Below, in pieces: positions 37,748-52,700 of a DNA stretch of 64,000 nt. The notes under the pieces were generated by a model. The model searched no databases. It was not told the DNA's origin and saw only the letters and a list, made by a program, of their open reading frames with translations. The position numbers and the translations under genes are program-made. The stretch covers positions 37,731 to 101,730 of the forward strand of contig JAPYMA010001118.1 of assembly GCA_035041965.1 (NCBI GenBank), written 5' to 3'. Each line of letters opens with the position of its first letter. Position 1 is the stretch's first letter. The stretch comes from Anisakis pegreffii. Lineage: Eukaryota; Nematoda; Chromadorea; Rhabditida; Anisakidae.

Positions 37748-40700
37748 CTGAAAATGACAAAATCATTGATGACAATTTTGACAAATGACAAAAATGACAA
37801 AATTTTCCGGATTCTCAGGAGAAAAAATTTATGGAAAATCGAAAATTCCGGCACAAAATTTGAGCTTTAATCGTAAAGTGAAGAGAAACTGAATCGGATG
37901 CATCGAGCCTGCCCTTGCGCGGACTCGAACCCTCGGCCTGCCGGTGCGGGAGACGAGACGTTTACCACTAGGCCACTTGGTTCAACTGATGCAGCTTCAT
38001 ATTCACCACTTACTTGTTCAGTGAGTCGATGCTTTTGGCTGCCGCTGCTGTCATGCGAATTCTGCAGTAATTGAGCCTGATTGTTCACTATGAAGCGTCT
38101 CACGCAACCAGTGAACCCTGCTGACCCTAGCTGTTGAGCTTGAGCTTGAGCTCGAGCTTTGACCCCATTGATCGCATCATCCTCCTCCGGGCCTTGACCT
38201 CCGATCGAGATGTAGCGTAGAGAGGCAGAAATCAGCTGCGGAAACGCTTCGGCCGCACGAACCTCTTTGCCGTGACCATCCACCTGCAGCAGCACACATT
38301 TTATTGGATATTTTCTTTACCAACAGGGAATTTCGCTGCAAGAGCCCAAAACTGCAAGTAATGCAGCCCAAAATCCACCCAAAACAGCCTCAAATCACCT
38401 GAAAACGGAGAGTTTTTCCGTTGCTACCAATCTGCAGGCCAAGACGATGCCATAGTCCATCATTTACTGGCACATTCAGATGGACTTCGATCGGTGTAGC
38501 GTTAGCGATGTAGGTCAGCATTTGCACCGAGCCATTTCGGAGCTGAAATTCGAGAAACTGAAATAGTTTCACAGCTAAATATCACAAAAAACCGGCGATA
38601 TTTTAAAAGTATCTTATATAAATCGTGTACAAAATTGCTCCGTGATACTTTCAAAGCTCAAATCTCGCAGCACAATATCACTCCCCCCAAATACACACCC
38701 TCAAATGCGTGGATTTATGCGCCTCTACAACCGCTAGAAGCGTTGTTCCATCGCCACCCGATGAGGTTGTGCGGAAATCCAGCTCAGCCCATTGGGTCAG
38801 TACACCGTCCAGTTGGTCGCCTGCCCTGAAAACGTATGCAATTTAGCCACTTTAAGGGTCAGATTAAAGAAGAGAGAAGGGGTCAATCTGAGTTCAAAGG
38901 CCAAAGATCACAGGTCAAAAGTTATCACTCATCATCACAACTTACTCATAAGCCATCTCGTCACATGGTATGTCACGAAGCCACTGAAGGGTCTGCGAAG
39001 AGTCTTTAGGCTCCGCTGAAGCGGCTGGTGCTCTTCTTTTTGGGCGATGTGCTGCTGCTTGCGTTTGTGGGTGATTCGCCGGGATACGCGCCGGAACGAA
39101 GGCAATTTGACGCTGCGCGTAATGAGTTAGACCGAATCTTACGGAACCGTCTAGTAGAGTCCATTCTTGTAGGGCTGAAAAAGTTTAGATAACCCGGCTA
39201 AAAATTCAGGTTTCGAAATTTTTCCGGTAGCTAAAACTGATCTCAAAATTCAGCTCTCAAAAATTTTCCGGTGGTCATCGGTCATATAAATCGCGGAGGT
39301 CATCTGGAGGTCATACAATTATTCCGCAGCCGCACTTACCAGCTCGGCAACTGGCCGCGTCGAAACCACCCTCACAAACGCAATGCGCCTCGGCCGCCGC
39401 CGACGACGATTCGCTCGTTACGCATACTCCAGCGCCAGTGCTGCCAACGTCGTCGTCTTGATCATTGCCGCTGCATTCCGCAGCCATCTCAGCGTCGTTT
39501 GCGCAAGATCTGGGCTCCAACGCCAGGTCGCGCTCCGGAGCCGCCGCCGCCACGGAGCCCGTTCCGGTAGCCGCAGCGAAGTTGGAGTTCGCTGGACCAC
39601 AACCTGTCTGGCGAATCACGCCTTCTTCGGCCAAAATTTCCAGTGCGTTCTGCTGGGCGTCCAAGGTGCGATCGTCCACCTGCAGGTGACGGATACACCC
39701 GACAAAGTCGATGGCAGAGACCTGAAGTTGGAGGAGGAATCAGCATGTGAACTGATCTGATCAACCGGCATGATCTGATCAAGCTTTTCGGGTCTGCAAA
39801 TGATTGATCCATACCTGATTAGGCCTCTTCTGAATGTCTCGTATATCCTTAATGCCACCAACCAGAAGCTTATCGCTTCGTGACCAAAACTGCCTGAAAA
39901 TGGCTTCATTTTGGTTCAAATTTTGCGAATCGACCACAAAAATGGGGTGATATCTCAAGTTCACTGGCAAATTTAACGGATAAAAGCAATGCAAAAAGAT
40001 CTGGAGGCAAAAATCCCCGAACGGGCCCAGGCCGGAATCGAACCCTCGCCTCTCACGCAATGGCGATCAATCAAGGTACAAGACCGCTACCACTGCGCCA
40101 ACTATGCACACTGCCACCTCACCCAGCATTTTGCACATGTATCAAGCGTTGTTCGCATGAGTGGTCGTCTTGGGCGCACGGTTGACAGCCTAGGCCTTCA
40201 TCAGCAGAAGCCTGACACTGGTCCAGCGTGAACTTTATGGCTGCATCGTTTGGCCGGCTCTCGACACGAACACGCCGCCACGCGCCGTCATTGACGCTCA
40301 CATTCGACAGTAGCAACACTCCGCCGGAATCCGGTGCGGCGGAAGCGGCAGCAGCAGCTAGACGTGATGCAGCCGCGAGCCTGAGACGACCGTCACTAAT
40401 ATCCAACGCCACGTAGTCGTGCAGATTCCCGGTCGAGTACGAGTAGAGCAGAAGGGCATTCTAAATTTTCAAGTGGTAATTTAGTGGTGGTAAAATTGGT
40501 GAAATTTTCCCCAAATTTTTACAATTTTCCCGAAAATTTTCCCGCAAGAAACCACACCACTCACAGCTAGCTTAGTGCGGAATTCCAGCGATACTACTCG
40601 TTGACCTTGACGCATAGGCGGCATTCGAATCTCCATAAACGATTCCGCACGAAACTGCCGAGTCTGCGGCCCGATTCCACCTGGTTTGCCCCCGTCTGCT

Positions 40701-43700
40701 TCGCTAATTTCGCATCTCGCACCAGTATAAGCTTCCGGACATACGCATAATCTCGTCAAGGGGTCACAGCTGCCACCATTCAAACACTGCAGCGAGCTGG
40801 AGCCTCCACACTGCGCTTGCCGCAGCTCACAGCGATCACCGCTTGTACCTGGTTGACACAGGCACCTGGAATTGAACTGGTTTAGTTTAGTGGATACAAG
40901 AGGTTTAACCTTTGACCTTTGACCTACTAGCGCTATGCCCTCCCTCTAACCGATCTACTACCGTAGTTCAGGTTCAAGCGCCTGTTCAGGCAGCAGGCAG
41001 CAGCAACACAGCAACACATACCTTGCACGTCTCCGTATCACTGGTGCTATTAGTGATAGCTTCCGGCCATCCAGTTGCAGATATTGCGCTGCACCAGTTG
41101 CAGCAGCAGCCGCCGCAGGTGTATCGATCTGCTCACAACGACCTCCATTCAAACACTGGCCGGAGCCGGAGTCGGAGCCTGCTTTTCGGGCTCCGTTATG
41201 GAGCCGGGTTCGGCTTCCGGTGGGAGTGCAGAGGTCCGTCACCAAGTCGCGAACAAAAACATTCCGGTCTCCTCTTTCCAGGCCGATCCGCTGGTTCTTT
41301 GTCTTGCTAGTGTTGAAATAGTGCTGCAACAGACGATAGGTCTCGTCCTGTTGAACCAGCGCACCGTTACGATCCAACGCGCTCACCAGCAATCGGCATA
41401 CGTCCAAACCACCATATTCCACACCGACAAGTCGAATGGTCTGAAATTTGCTTGGCTGTGAAATTTGCTGAAATCTGATTTAATCAGGTTGATCAGGTTG
41501 ATCAGATCAACTTGATCAGGCTGATCAACAGCAAAACTGATCAGATCAGGTAAAAACTGAGATCAGGTAAATTCGATGATCACAGATATCGCCACCTACC
41601 ATGTCCGGAACACTCTGTTGCAGTGCATCCAGCAAATCGGCCACAGCGCCGGGCATAGCCCATAGTTGGATGAGAACGGCCTGTTGCAGGAGACTCGTCG
41701 TCGTCGTTGGCGTTGGCGTTTCGATGCTGCTTGAACGATTTAGCGGAATGCGGCGGAATCTGACGGTAGTGAAGCGTTAAACGGAAGGAATCGAGACGAT
41801 GCTCAGTCGACGGAAGGTGCTGATCGCTCTGATGGTGTTCTGCTGGCTTTGGCTGGTTTAGGTGTGGCTGCTGACTGCTGCTGCTGCTGCTGAAGACCTC
41901 TACTAGTAGCTCTCGATCCGGATTCGCTGGATTTATCAATTGCTCCGGTTGAATGGAACAATTTTGCGCGATTAAAGCCTTATTGTTGTTGCCGTTGGTC
42001 TCAGTGTGGCCGTCGTTTTTGTGCTGCAGGATTTGGCTGAGCTGACATCGCAGCTGGAGCTGATCTTTCTGAGGGGTGTTCGCTATCCGGACGAGATCCG
42101 AGTAACGAGAAGCGGCCACCGCAAATCGTGGCAGGAGCCTGAGTTTCGGCAGAAGAGGGCTGTTGATGTTTGCTTGGTCGCGAGCGTTTTGAGCAGCAGC
42201 AAGACTTTGGAGCAGCAACTCTTCAATTATAACGATGCGATCCGTCATATGTCCACCGTTTGGCTCCGGAGCGGAGCCATTTGGGCCGGGTGCATCCTGG
42301 AATTGCCATTCCTTTCCGCCGCCGCTGCCTCCGCCGCCGCCGTCGCCGCCACCTATATCGTCCACATAGACTCGAACGTAAGTTGGCTGCGGGTCGAATG
42401 TGGTGGCGGATTTTGATGGGGATTTGTCCGAATCCAATCCAAAATTGTCTGCCAAATTTTTCGTTTGACTGGCTGCCAAATAGAGCCCAATCGGTAGGAC
42501 GTATTGCGAACGAATCGCTGCGTTCAACGGATGCTTCGATTTGAGTAGACCAGTGGCCGAATCGATTGTGAAAAGCTGAAAATTTTGTCAATTTTTGGAT
42601 TATGTCAATTACGTCATGTCAATGATGTCAATATGTCAATTATTATGTCAGTTGCTTAATTGCTCATTTCGGTATCTCGAATAACAGCACAAATATAAGA
42701 CGACATTTGGACCTTTGCTAAATCGTCATCCAAAATCCGATAGTGAAGAGATATCGACGAATCCTGCGGCAGAGTCAAAGAGGGATCGTCGGGTAATCTG
42801 CTGACCGAAGACCACTCACGACGCAGTTGTAGAATGTTGGTCAGAGGCGGTGAATTGGCTCGAATGAAGCCAATTCTAGGCCCGATGAGAGCAGATCGTC
42901 GGGTAATCTGCTGGCCCTGCAGGCCTTCCTGCCCCTCCTCATCCTGCTGCTGCCGCATCTCCCCAAAAGGCTCGTGCCCAAGTTCCGGCGGAAGCGAATT
43001 GCCCAGGTAGTCGAACTGGGCCATTTCGTATCCACCGAATTCGGTTGATGTGCTCGATACTTCTTCCGGTGTATGCTGGGCGTCGTCATTGAGCGGAATT
43101 TCAATGGTGACCACAGCCTGAAATGAGACTGAAATTAGTCTGGGGATAGGGGAAATCAATTAAGACTCGAAAATCCCGAAAACCAAAATCATTTCCTCAA
43201 TCCTCAATTCTTCAAGTCCCGTAATAATGAATAACCATCTCTACCTTAGTTTCCAAGCTGCTGCTGGATGAAGCGTCTCGATTCGAAGCTTTCACTTCAC
43301 ACCGAACTTCGATATGCTGATCGCTGCTGACATTGTTGTTGTTTTCGTTTACGATATAGCTGGAACCAGCAGCAGCTAGCGGCGGCCCCAAAATCAGGCT
43401 GTTCCACGGCCAAGCCACGAATATACGGCCCGTTAAGGGGTCTATCGAGAAACGACCCCCAGGACAGAGCAGAGAGTAGAGTACCAGGCCGTTTTGAGCC
43501 TCATCCGGATCGCTGGCGTTCACCTGTCCAACGAAAGCTCCCGCAATTGCCTGAAAAGATACTCATTACCCAAGAGATCGCCTGAAGATTACCTCAGATT
43601 ACTCAGATTACTACACTTACTACCTAGATTACCATGATTACCTGAAGTATAGGTAATCCCCAACCATATCAGTAAAAAGTACCCAAACTTGTAAAAAGTA

Positions 43701-46700
43701 CCCGACAAAACCTACCGCTACATCACTGCGCAAGCGGAACCGGAAGCTCTCCTGGCTGAATCGAGGCGCATGATCGTTCTGATCCAGAACGCGAATCACC
43801 ACCGACGTGCGCACCTGCCATAGGCCATCAGCTGCGACCACTTTCAACGTGTATTCGGATTTCTGCAATTGTGCACAAGGTATTTAGCTGCAACGGATGG
43901 CAGCTTGCTGTTGATATTTAGCTGCTGCATTTTAGGGGTGAATACTCGGAAAAAATACTGAAATTAATATCAGGTAACGATCTGCTAACTACCTGTTCAC
44001 GATCCAGAACTGCAGTGGTTGAAATCACGCCTGAGCGCGGATCAATCGAGAAAGGCGCAGCTTCAGATGCTGTGCCTTGCACGTCGAAACGATACTCTAC
44101 AACGCTGTCAGCATCGGCGTCTGTACTGGAAACCTGCAATCGGATTTCGATTTGCTTGGAAGTTTTCAAAACACCCACAAATGTTTCAAAATCTAATGGT
44201 ATCAGTCAATACCTGCGTAACAAAGGTACCAATCGGAGCATTCTCTTCAACCTCAGCACGAAACAATCGCGAGAATTTCGGCGAATTGTCATTTTCGTCC
44301 AGGACGTGAACCTAAAATTAATTTTAGGTTAGTCTTTCCAAAGGAACCACTTCTCTGCCGGAGGAACTGCATAAACCCTCCTACAAACCTGAACAAGCGC
44401 GAAATCGCTTAGCGGAGGCGAACCGCCGTCTGTGGCTTCGACTCGCAGCTGGTACAAGGCGCTAGTCTCAGCGTCCAGCGCCCTCATCGCCCAAATCACT
44501 CCACTCGTTTGGTTGATTCGGAACAGCTCCCTGATGTGCTGCTCGTCATCGTCCAAAATCGAGTAGTTTATTTGGGCATTCCTTCCGGAGTCGGCGTCCT
44601 TGGCCGCGACTCGCACCAAAACGTTTTCGGCGCCGAAACCGTCGCTATTCTCTCGCACCTCGGCTTTGTAGATTGACTGAAATTTGCACGAATTAAGAGC
44701 TATTCTGTACCAGTTCTATACCCATATTCTATTCCATATACCTATATTCAAGAGCTTCATACCAATATTCAAGAACAAGTGCCTATTCTGTGCCGGGTTT
44801 ATACCTAGTCTATACCAGTTTTTAGCTATTCTGTACCATTTCTGTACCTGTGGAACATCCCATCAAATGACGACGATGTCAAACAGTAGCAAAATGAAGG
44901 AAAATACGACGTACTTGGTCAAATATTGGTGCATTGTCGTTCAAATCTTCCACAAGAATCGTAACTTGGATGTACGCAAATAGCGGAGGCAGACTGGAGC
45001 CGTCAATAGGGCCCGCTTGCGGATGGTAGCCATTGGCTTGTGATGAATCCGTTGGCGGTGTGATGAATCTGGCCGAAATGACGAGATCGAAGCGATTCTG
45101 CAGCTCGTAATCGAGTTTAGCACTGAAATTAGGGGTGTGATGAATTGTCGGCGGCTGTGATGAATTGTCGGTGGCTGTGATTAAATGTCGTTGCTGTTAT
45201 TTTGATGGATAAGCGGCAAAAGTGTAACACTGACGTTGCGTAGAGTTGTCCGTTGGACGGATGGATGCGGAACGCTCCCCACCGGTCACCACAAGCGATA
45301 GCATAGCGAATGACGTCATCTTGTGATGAATTGTCGTCGCGGTGTGATGAATTGTAGTCGTCGTCTTTGGTTTTCGTGATGAACTGTCGCCCTGGAGGAG
45401 CGGCACGAAACGTCGTTATTGGGTTGCTAGATGCGCCTTCTTTCACGACGAACTCGCTTCGGGTTGGTTTCTGAAAATACCAAAAGTTTGGTTCAAAAAA
45501 ACCCAGAATACCGCCACCCGTCAAAATACCATCACCACGGGTTAAAAAATTACCTCAAAACGTGGGAAATTTTTGCCAAATTTCCCGTGGCCGCCACCCA
45601 CGTAAAAGTTAAATGTAGCGGCGCTACTATGACCTCCGCCATCTGCTACCGTTACCGTAACCCGATAGAAATCTTTCGCTTCAAGACTCCGCGCCGCCAA
45701 AATGGCTCCGTTTCGCTGGTCGATACGGAAGAAACCGGACGACTCGTCAGGATCACTGTCGCCCGCGACCGCCGGCGCAATCGCAAGCGTGAGCGTGTCG
45801 TTTTGGTCCGCGTCAGCGGCTCGCACGCAATGCACCAAGTCGCCTGCAAATAAATTGGCCTAGTGACCATGTACGGTTGCCTAGATTGGCTAAATGACCC
45901 TGACCCTTGACCCCGTGACCTCTGACTCTATCCCAACAGCCAAAATGACCCCGTATCTCTACCTTTTTGAAGTCCTTGCGGTATGAAAACATCGTAGAGA
46001 TCGTTCAATATCATTGGTTCGTTATCGTTTCGGTCTCCCACGACTACGATTAGCCTTGTGGAGTTGCTGCGCCTCTCAAATCTGCCGTTATCCTCAGCCT
46101 TGACCTCCAACGTCCACTCGCCGCGCTGTTCTCGATCCAACGGCCCGGTCGTGTAGATCGCCCCCTCGACAGGGTCTATGCGGAACGGAATAGCGCTCTC
46201 CAAGGAATAGTGCTGCTGCTGCTTCATTCCATAAGTCGTATAGACCTCCCGGTTCGATGGCGGTCCTGGCACGACAACGCTGAGACTGTAGCTGAAAATG
46301 GGATTGTGATCACTGCTCACCGAACTGAAATGGCCAGATCAATAAATTTCCGGACAGAAGGGTTTCCTAAGGGACGGGCAGAAGGTACCCGTACCCGTAG
46401 CCTACCCGAAAAGCTCCATGCCCGCTCACTACTCACCTCAATCGTGCATTCTCTCCGCAGTCCGCATCCGAGGCTTGAATCCGCGCTACCAGCTGCCCGA
46501 CCTCGCCATTCTCTTCGATCCAAGCTCGATACTGAGGCAGCTCAAACTGCGGCCAGTTGTCATTCTGATCCTCTACCAGAATGGTCACATGCAGAGTTGC
46601 GGTGGCGGAGGGGGCTTGAGGCCGTCGTTGAGGCCCATCGCCCAAATCCAGTGCCTGGATCAGCAGACGATGTTCCGATTGGAGTTCACGATCCAATGGT

Positions 46701-49700
46701 GCAAGCAGCATCAAACGCCCGGTTTGAGGGTCCACAGCGAACAGTGAGGTGTTGCCCTGCAATTGCGGAATGTAATGGGAATTCCGGAGATGACAATATG
46801 AAATTTTCCAGCCTTAAAAGAGAAAAATTCTGTCTTAAATCCCAAAAATAGAACCGGAATGAAAGGTGTATGGAAGGTAAAGGTACAGCTATCGCATGAA
46901 AGTGAGGGTGAAGGTAAGGGTAAAGGTAATGAAAGGTAAAGGTATCGTCTGAACCGCATGAATCGCAATCGCAATCGCCAGTACCTGTAAAATCGCGTAA
47001 GCTATGGTGCTGCTGACATTCCGACTGCTCCAGTTGTCACGATCCTCGGCCAGTGTCGTGCCCAGATGTATCGGGAAAGGACCACGAAGATTTTCCGCCA
47101 GCCTCAGCAGCCAATGGTCACCACCAGTGTTCACAAAACGTGGACTCTCGTCGTTCAGATCGCCAACTTCGATGAGAACCCGTCTGCAAGAGCCAGAATT
47201 TGAAGGTGGCTAGATCATCGTCTATTCGATACTGATCATATCATGATTTAGATCACTCTGATCAACTGATCAATCAATAACAGATCAATGAGATCAATCT
47301 TACGTGATCTGTTTCGGGGCGTCGATCGAGTGGCGCACTGAAACACTCAAATTATATCTGCTTTCCAAGTCAGCATCGAGATGCTTCCGTGTGGTGATCA
47401 GACCGGAACGTGAGCCGATTTCAAACACTCCTCGCGGGTCACCGCCTTCGATTTCGAACAATTTCACGTCGGCACCGTCACCGTCATCCGCCTGAAAGAA
47501 ATGTCCCAGTTTCTTCACAGTCAGATTGATTCACGCAAATCATTTGGTAAATTCACGTAATTTACGTGAAAATCTCTGCTAGTTGCGTGAATCTTACGTG
47601 AACTCTCAAGGTAACTCACTTTATCGCCCGCATCTCCAGCCCCAGATTCCGCAAGCACCTGAACAACCGGCTGCCCCAGAGTAGCGTTTTCGAGTACTTT
47701 CCCGTAAAAAGTATCGTTTAAAATCCATTTGGTATCTTCTGCTGAATCTCCAGAGTCACAATCGCTCTTCATCACAACAACGGTGATTTGCATAGTGGAC
47801 ACGTGAACTGTCGCCAGACCGCTATCGAAAGCTTCCAAGGTAAGGTGGTAGAGCCGTTGGCGTGCGCCATCCAGACGACCATTCACCTGCACATGATCAA
47901 AATTTACGTGAAAAGTCACGTGAACATTACGTGAAAACGTTGATTGCCAAAGAGCCAAAAAAGGCGTTGGCAAAGAGCCAAAAAGCTACCGTACCTGCAA
48001 ATAGCCAAAAACCGGATCGATCAGGAACACGGCTTGCGGATGCGACTCGGGCACGATCCGGTAGTGGACCTGCGCGTTCCAGCCCGCATCTGGATCTAGT
48101 GCCTCCACGACGCCGACCAGCGAACCGTTGGGCGCGTGTTCGCGGACGAAGAACACCGGGGGTGAGCGGAACCGAGGCGCGTTGTCGTTCACATCTGTGA
48201 CGACGACAGTCAGACGGGTTCTTGCCACGAAAGCTGCAAAAGGTTTGCGCCAGATTACTGTACTGTAAGTTACTGTAATTACTGTTAGCGTAACTAATTA
48301 CTGAAGTACTGCAGTAAGTAGTAAGTAACTAATTACTGTAAGTAAGTACCTTTACGTGGCCATTTTTGATCATGAACCACCAACTCGAGCTGGTGCTTGT
48401 GTTGCAGCTCTCTATCCAGTGCGCCCACTAGCTTGACCACACCGTTGTTGCGGTCAATCGCGAATAGCTCTAATTCATTTCCCTGCAGCGCTATATCGAA
48501 CCAGAATTCCGAATCTGCGTCAGCGTCCGAAACGTTGACTTGAAGCAATTTCGTGCCAGGAGCCGCGTCTTCTGACACCTCCACTCTATATTCATCCAAC
48601 TCAAATTGCGGCCGGTTATCGTTGACGTCCACAACGAACAGAACCACTCGAATCCGGCTGGTAAGCCCGGCACCATCCCGGGCTTGGATCTCGAACTGAT
48701 GAACCGTTTCCTGAAAGAACTGCGTCCACTTAGGTTGGTTGACCTTTGACCTTTGGATTGATATCTACACAAGTTTGATAGCTAAGCCAAGCGCTAAACA
48801 CGTGAATATCATGTAAACATCATGTGAGCATCACATGAATATCACATGAACAAAACGTGATTATGGCGTGAATATCACGTGAACAAAACGCACCCGCTCA
48901 TGATCCAACCCACTCCCGGCCACCGTCAAAATACCGCTATCTGGGTCGATTTGCAAGGCCTCCGGTGCTCCTTGCACCAGCGCATAACTGACCTGACCAA
49001 ATAAGCCAGAGTCAGCGTCCTGGGCCAAAACTGCGCCCACAAATTGGCCTAGTTGAGCGTCTTCTTTGACCCACATCCATATGGGTGCCGTAGAGTCCGT
49101 GGCTTGATCCTGATCACCACCCTCACGATATCCACCCGAGCCATCGAATTCCGCTGAGGGCTGAGGATGTCCGGATGCCCGGAAACTGCCCGGATTACTG
49201 CCTGCCTTCCCGCTATTCCATGCCATTCCCACAGTATCCGCCACAACAAATTTAGGCCGATTATCATTGACATCCAGAATTTGTAGATGCACGCAAATCC
49301 GCCGTCGTATTGCCGCTGTTCGAGTTGAAGTAGCAGATCGGGCTCGGGCTCGGGCTCGATTGGCTTCTGGCGTTTGTGACTTCTGTTCAGACTTCGACGA
49401 TACTCGTAGTGATTTCATCGTAGGATCCGTTGACTGTGTTCTATTTGAGTGTCTCGTAGCGATTACCACCAACACGATGTGTTGCACCTGAAATGAAATG
49501 AAATAGAGGTAAAGCAGATTACTAAAACCGGAATCTTCCGGAATACGGAATTTTGAAATTTGAATTTATAGATTAATCTAATTCCGCTATTCCATTCCGA
49601 ATTTTGAGCTGCAAATTTTGTTCCGGAATCTGCTCCGTAAAAAATCGCTATTCAGAAAATAAGGATTTATCAATGCCACACCTCCTCAAAATCAATCCAT

Positions 49701-52700
49701 CTTCTACGGCCTGCGGCCGTCTTCAGCGTTCCGGTGCGGGTGTCGATTTCAAACGCTTGACTCCATTCCGACGGTTCAATCTGGTATTCCCATTCCAATT
49801 CCCGGGAATTCTGGCCGCCAGAATTCCCGGGCAAATCCGCCGCCCGTTGTTTCCCGTTGGTGGTTCGAAGAATGCGATTGCTTGTCTCCTCCATGCGTAC
49901 GGTACCAACAAAACGGCCTCGGCTGCTTCCCGGCTGAGATACGAGATCACCGAGTTCTACTTGTGAAGTTTTACCAGCAGTGGCGGGAAGTGGAGGATTT
50001 CCCGGATCTTCGGGTAAATCAAACTCGAAGAATCGTTCGAAATTTCGCTCGCTTTCACCCACACTACCATCGTTCCCAGCAAACTCATTACCATCGTCGA
50101 ATCGAATGATCACCTAAAAACTGCCCATTATATCACATCACTCTTTATGTTAAGAAGCGGCAGTTACCCGGAAAATGTCCAAAATTACCCAAAAATGCCT
50201 AAAATTCCCCAAAACTGAAGCACAAACCATTTGCGAGGCCGTGAAACCGTTCCAAATAGCCGTAATCTCTACTCTCCATTCCCGCGCCTCCCCCTCCTCC
50301 TCCATATAATCCAGCAAATAAGGTCTCCTGGTCATCCTCAGCTGCCCACTTTTACGATCCACGTCCAGCCATCTAACCGCTTCATAGTCACAGCTTCTCG
50401 GGCCACAGCTCTGATCGACCGCTACTTGACGGAATTCCGTTAAATAGTAGTCAATGAGGTGTGGGGCCGGGGCTGTGGCTTGTACTTGGCCAATAACCGT
50501 GCCCAATGGGGTGGTTCTGGGCACCAGAATCGAGGGTAGGTGCTGGGAAGACGCTGGGAAGCGAACGTAGGCGGAAGGATTCCGCTGCAGCACGGTGAAA
50601 TAGCGTTCCGTCGATCGACGCAGCGGATCGTGCGCCGGCAGACGTTGTGCTCCAGTCGTTGTCGTCGTCATCGAAGAGGCAGCAGCACTGAAATAGGCAC
50701 AGGTCAAAGGTCAGAGGTCAAGCCTAAGCTTACATAACTAAAAGGTCAAGCTAGGGTGGAGATTCCCTCGGTCTATGAGGTAGTTTCAGATGAAATCCAG
50801 CGTAATGGTACCCAACAGCGCAGTGGTAGTGAGCGCTACCTCTACACTGCGTCCGAACCACCTATGACTGGGTTCGATGCCGGCTAAGGGCAAAATTTTT
50901 TTTCACGGGAAAAAGATAATTCCCGGGCAAATTAACGAAACTAGAGAATAACCAACCTTGCATTGAATCGATCGAACACCCGAACCGCAAAACTAAACGG
51001 TGCCGTCGTCTGATGCAGCCTCATATCAATTGTCAGCATATCACCGTGGAGGCGAACCTTATCATCAGTTCTACCGTTATCACTCTTATCAACGTTATCA
51101 CTGGCCACCACCTTATCAGTCCAATCAGTAGCACCATCCGAGATCAATAGCTCATATCCGAGTAATCCATTTAAAGACGATTGATCTTCATCTTGATCCA
51201 GATCAAAACATTGCAATTTCACTTGGAAAGGCTTCTGCGGCCCATTGGGTTGTGGTGGGTCGAGTAGGATATGATCGGCACCTGCACACAGCGGTGCGTT
51301 GTCGTTCTCGTCATCGACGATTATGGATATCTGCAAAAATTACCGAAATTACCGAAAAATTACCGAAATTACCGAAAAATTACCCAAATTACCATTGAAA
51401 TCGCTAAAATTTTTGCCAATATTTTAAGCATTTCTGCAGTTATTCTACATGTAAACTGACCATTTTGAGAGATTTCCGTGCAGGACGCCCACAGTCCTCG
51501 GCTTCCAACAGCAATTTATATGCTGGTACACGTTCACGATCCAGTACATCCTCACAAAGCAGCTTTATAGCGCTGCCCTGCTGCTGCAGCTTCATACCGC
51601 CACCGGCGCCACTACTACTGTCGTCCTCTAACCGGAAATGACCACTAGTCTCAGGTAGCTGATGTAGAATCCTCAGTTGTACGCGCCCATTTTCGCCCAA
51701 GTCGTCATCTCGTATCCGAATCAGGCCACAAACTTGCCCAGGCTCGTTGTTTTCCTGAAAGACAATGGGTAAATCAATGGGAACCAGCGGGGAAATTCAC
51801 ACTGAAACATTATGAAAGAGGGGAAATTTTGGCAATTTTGACAAAAATTTGACAAATTTGGACAAAAATCAGTGGAAAATCTGAAAATTCCGCCAACCTT
51901 AATGTGAATTTGCTCAGTTTCTATCACTGGCGCGTGATCGTTGACATCCTCCACGTTGAGTTCCACTGGAATCGATGCGTTTCCACCCACTAAATTGCCA
52001 TCAGCAGCAGTGACCACTTGGGCCATAACCTTAAGAAGATACTTCTGGGAACGATGCGCTTGAAGCCGGCCAACCAGCCGGATATCGCCGTCTTCTGCGT
52101 CCATCCAAAACAACGCTCCTTCTGCGATTCTAGCCTCACCTCTGCTGCCCTTCTGCTTGATGTTTTCCAGCGAGTTTCCGGGATTCCGAGGATTACTGGG
52201 AGCCTGAGGACCTCCTAGACCTCCAGGACCTTCCGGACCTCCATCAAGACCTCCTTGGCTTTGGTGAGCCTCGTCAACAACTACTGACAAGGAATAGCGG
52301 ATCATCGTATCACCGTTCCTCCTGAAGGATTCCGGGCAGGTCGAGGGGAGCGTTGCCCGGACTGAGGCTAGCACTGCCCCGATGGGCCATGACTCGCGGA
52401 TTTTGAGTGGTTTCTCGGGAAATGACACGAATACGGGAGTACACATCTGGGAAGTGAATAATTCCTGATGAGTTCCGGAAACGTTGACGAATACTAAGGA
52501 AATTTGCGAGGAGAGCGGCTTCTCGGCAGGATTTTTGGGCTGGTCTCGAGCCAGCACACTCAAATTATAGATTTGGCCGTACTGGAGACGACCGTCATGC
52601 CGCAATTCACCAGTCACTGGGTTAACCTGAAATCAATTTTTTCATCAAGCTGAAACCTGAAATGTTTAACCCGAAACCCGAAACCTGGAGCCTAAAATTC

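Larger units (their letters stand above)
37860..41440 (-). other. Cadherin membrane-proximal EGF and laminin-G modules
   Basis: In protein order: an EGF-like segment with QCLNGGRCE (near 41160-41130); a second, CLNGGSCDPLTRLCVCPEAY (near 40785-40720); a laminin-G domain (about 40660-40130) with FMEIRMPP, VSLEFRTKLA and VALDISDGRLRL; a further segment with VGCxRxLQVDD-type end and an EGF remnant CVCEGGFDAASC (39400-39340); and a second laminin-G domain (about 38830-38012) with VHLNVPVNDGLWHRLGLQIG and FTGCVRRFIVN. Poly-Ala expansions (LAAAAASAA, AAAAAATGAA) sit inside the first EGF/LamG region. Confidence 0.8.

Noticed and set aside
37911..37984. Functional tRNA gene
   Set aside because: A and B boxes are present, but the acceptor and anticodon stems do not pair, so it is listed as tRNA-like only. 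The same applies to the other six modules.
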